Shown piece after piece: positions 14,367-15,281 of a DNA stretch of 15,281 bases (the stretch's first letter is position 1; each line of letters begins with the position of its first letter). Position numbers and translations under genes: made by a program. The stretch lies in the NCBI GenBank assembly GCA_902810755.1, contig CADDYT010000151.1, positions 1 to 15,281 on the forward strand, given 5' to 3'. The DNA comes from Chloroflexota bacterium. Its GTDB lineage: Bacteria > Chloroflexota > Ktedonobacteria > Ktedonobacterales > Ktedonobacteraceae. The notes beneath the pieces are model-generated. The model was not told where the DNA came from. It searched no databases and saw only the letters and a program-made list of their open reading frames with translations.

Positions 14367-14392
14367 ATTAAGAGAAATGCTTGAGTATCATT

Positions 14393-14752
14393 ATGCAGGA
14401 GGCGTACAAAGCGATTGCCGACCCAACGCGACGGCGTATTCTGAAGTACCTGCGCGGCGGCGAGCGTACTGCCGGCGAACTGGCCGAACATGCAGGCGTG
14501 GGCCGAACCGCGCTTTCGCATCACCTGATGGTGCTGAAAATGGCCGATCTCGTGCGCGTTGAGCGGCGCGGCCAGTACCAGGTCTACTCGCTCAACACGA
14601 CTGTCTTCCAGGACCTGCTGACCGAAATTCTGAGCTGGCTCGGCGGCATGGACGACCTTTCTGCTGAGGGCAAAGGTGAGAATGCACGAGAACGTGCGGG
14701 AAAGAGCGATGCGACGGATGCCGCGCAGGATGAAGATAGCGCCGGAGTGTGA
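14393..14752 (+). CDS. ArsR-family repressor, SdpR-like
   Basis: A 119-residue winged-helix repressor. I chose the ATG at 14393 because MQEAYKAIADPTRRRILKYL aligns with the SdpR N-terminus; TTG at 14381 would add four residues, and neither start has a strong ribosome binding site. Residues 5-90 hold the fold: ERTAGELAEHAGVGRTALSHH is the helix-turn-helix and VRVERRGQYQVYSLNTTVFQD is the wing and following helix. RGQYQVYSLNTTV is especially close to SdpR. No Cys metal-site motif like ELCVCDL of ArsR/SmtB is present, so metal sensing is unlikely. Residues 92-119 are a charged Glu/Asp/Ala-rich tail beyond the usual family length. Expected role: autorepressor of this operon acting at 13264-13296. 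In Bacillus, SdpI relieves SdpR repression by holding SdpR at the membrane once the SDP toxin is present; extension to this pair is inference. Confidence 0.9.
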   Translation: MQEAYKAIADPTRRRILKYLRGGERTAGELAEHAGVGRTALSHHLMVLKMADLVRVERRGQYQVYSLNTTVFQDLLTEILSWLGGMDDLSAEGKGENARERAGKSDATDAAQDEDSAGV

Positions 14753-14771
14753 TCGATAACGGAGGAAAGAG

Positions 14772-15281
14772 ATGGATGCAACCGAGCATGATGCCGATAA
14801 AATCACGCCCAGGCGACCGGCCTACGCGGGCGCGCAGCGGCTGGCATGGCTGATTATCGCGTTACAGATACTGATCTCGCTGGTGACGTACCCGTTTATG
14901 CCGGAGCGCGTGCCGTCTCACTGGGATATCTATGGACAGGTGGATGGCTACCTTCCCAGGCTGGCCAATGCCGTGCTGGTGCCTGCCATCAGCATCGGCC
15001 TCTATCTGCTGCTCTGGCTGCTGACACGCTATAGTCCTCGACTGGGCCAGCAAAGCCAGCGCGCAACGGCAGAGGTGACAAATCTGATCGTCGTGGGGAT
15101 ATTACTGTTCCTGCTCATTGTGCAGCTTGCGGTAGACGCCATTGCGCTGGGCGTGCCGCTCAGCATCCCGTTTGTCATCAGCCTGTGCATCTCGCTGCTC
15201 TTCATGTTCCTGGGCAACTACATGGGCAAGCTGCGCCGCAATTTCTGGGCCGGTTTCCGCACGCCCTGGACGCTTGCCAGC
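14772..15281 (+). CDS. SdpI-family membrane protein, DUF1648 plus SdpI domain (3' end outside window)
   Basis: 170 codons are visible with no stop before the right edge. The ATG at 14772 has GGAGG 6 nt upstream and lies 19 nt after the ArsR stop, so the two are co-transcribed. Residues 1-20 are polar. A first helix (about 23-41) is followed by the DUF1648 signature FMPERVPSHWDIYGQVDGY (42-60), further helices at about 67-83, 104-124 and 131-147, and then GNYMGKLRRNFWAGFRTPWTL, which matches the SdpI hallmark of an N-Y-(x)n-N-(F/Y)-x-G-x-R-T-P-W-T segment. Bacillus SdpI gives immunity to the SDP cannibalism toxin and relays its presence to SdpR. The close SdpR-like gene upstream supports the same pairing. 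No toxin gene is visible in the window. Confidence 0.9.
   Translation, partial: MDATEHDADKITPRRPAYAGAQRLAWLIIALQILISLVTYPFMPERVPSHWDIYGQVDGYLPRLANAVLVPAISIGLYLLLWLLTRYSPRLGQQSQRATAEVTNLIVVGILLFLLIVQLAVDAIALGVPLSIPFVISLCISLLFMFLGNYMGKLRRNFWAGFRTPWTLAS

Noticed and set aside
1..15281. CRISPR arrays, tRNA or rRNA genes, insertion sequences, phage genes
   Set aside because: I found no regularly spaced repeats, no cloverleaf-like CCA-ended sequence, and no transposase, integrase or phage-like protein in any frame.

Overview
The window looks like chromosome from a Chloroflexota bacterium, most plausibly class Ktedonobacteria. The basis is the mix of families (a LysM envelope protein, a DUF2079 membrane glycosyltransferase with a C-terminal beta-sandwich, a DUF4388 protein, SdpR/SdpI-like proteins), a GC content I judge by eye as high 50s percent, and a short intergenic repeat of the TGTCATGCTGAGC type. 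This taxonomy is inference; no rRNA or other marker gene is present. I see no tRNA, rRNA, CRISPR array, transposase or phage gene.

Left part (1-7590). A truncated LysM envelope protein runs off the left edge on the minus strand. Divergent from it is a DtxR/MntR-family metalloregulator (710-1405). A second promoter with an extended -10 (1538-1546) drives a tight plus-strand unit: a polyprenyl-phosphate-type GT2 glycosyltransferase, a PF03706-type integral membrane protein and a DUF2079 GT-C-like membrane protein, joined by two identical TGATG stop/start overlaps. A 492-residue protein of unknown function with a long Pro/Ala-rich centre follows, and a strong intrinsic terminator (7550-7590) closes the unit. 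The first three genes read as one surface-glycosylation module: make a lipid-linked sugar, handle or flip lipid in the membrane, transfer the sugar outside.

Middle part (7591-12401). A DUF4388 (PatA N-terminal-like) protein with a C-terminal winged-helix-like tail has its own promoter and a roughly 120-nt leader. It converges on mfd, the transcription-repair coupling factor, which is complete on the minus strand (8648-12148). The mfd promoter is recognisable (TTGCAC, 17 nt, TATGAT), and its leader carries a 10-bp stem-loop just before the ribosome binding site.

Right part (12402-15281). A TetR-family repressor with candidate operators is followed by about 340 bp without a convincing intact gene, which appears to hold two gene remnants in opposite orientation. 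Then comes a good sigma-70-type promoter (TTGACA, 17 nt, TAATAT) whose -10 lies inside a perfect 10-bp inverted repeat. It precedes a CPBP intramembrane protease, an SdpR-like ArsR repressor and an SdpI-like membrane protein that runs off the right edge. This resembles the Bacillus SdpR/SdpI immunity pair with a CPBP protease added, and is the most system-like part of the window. Four promoters in the window share a TGN extended -10.
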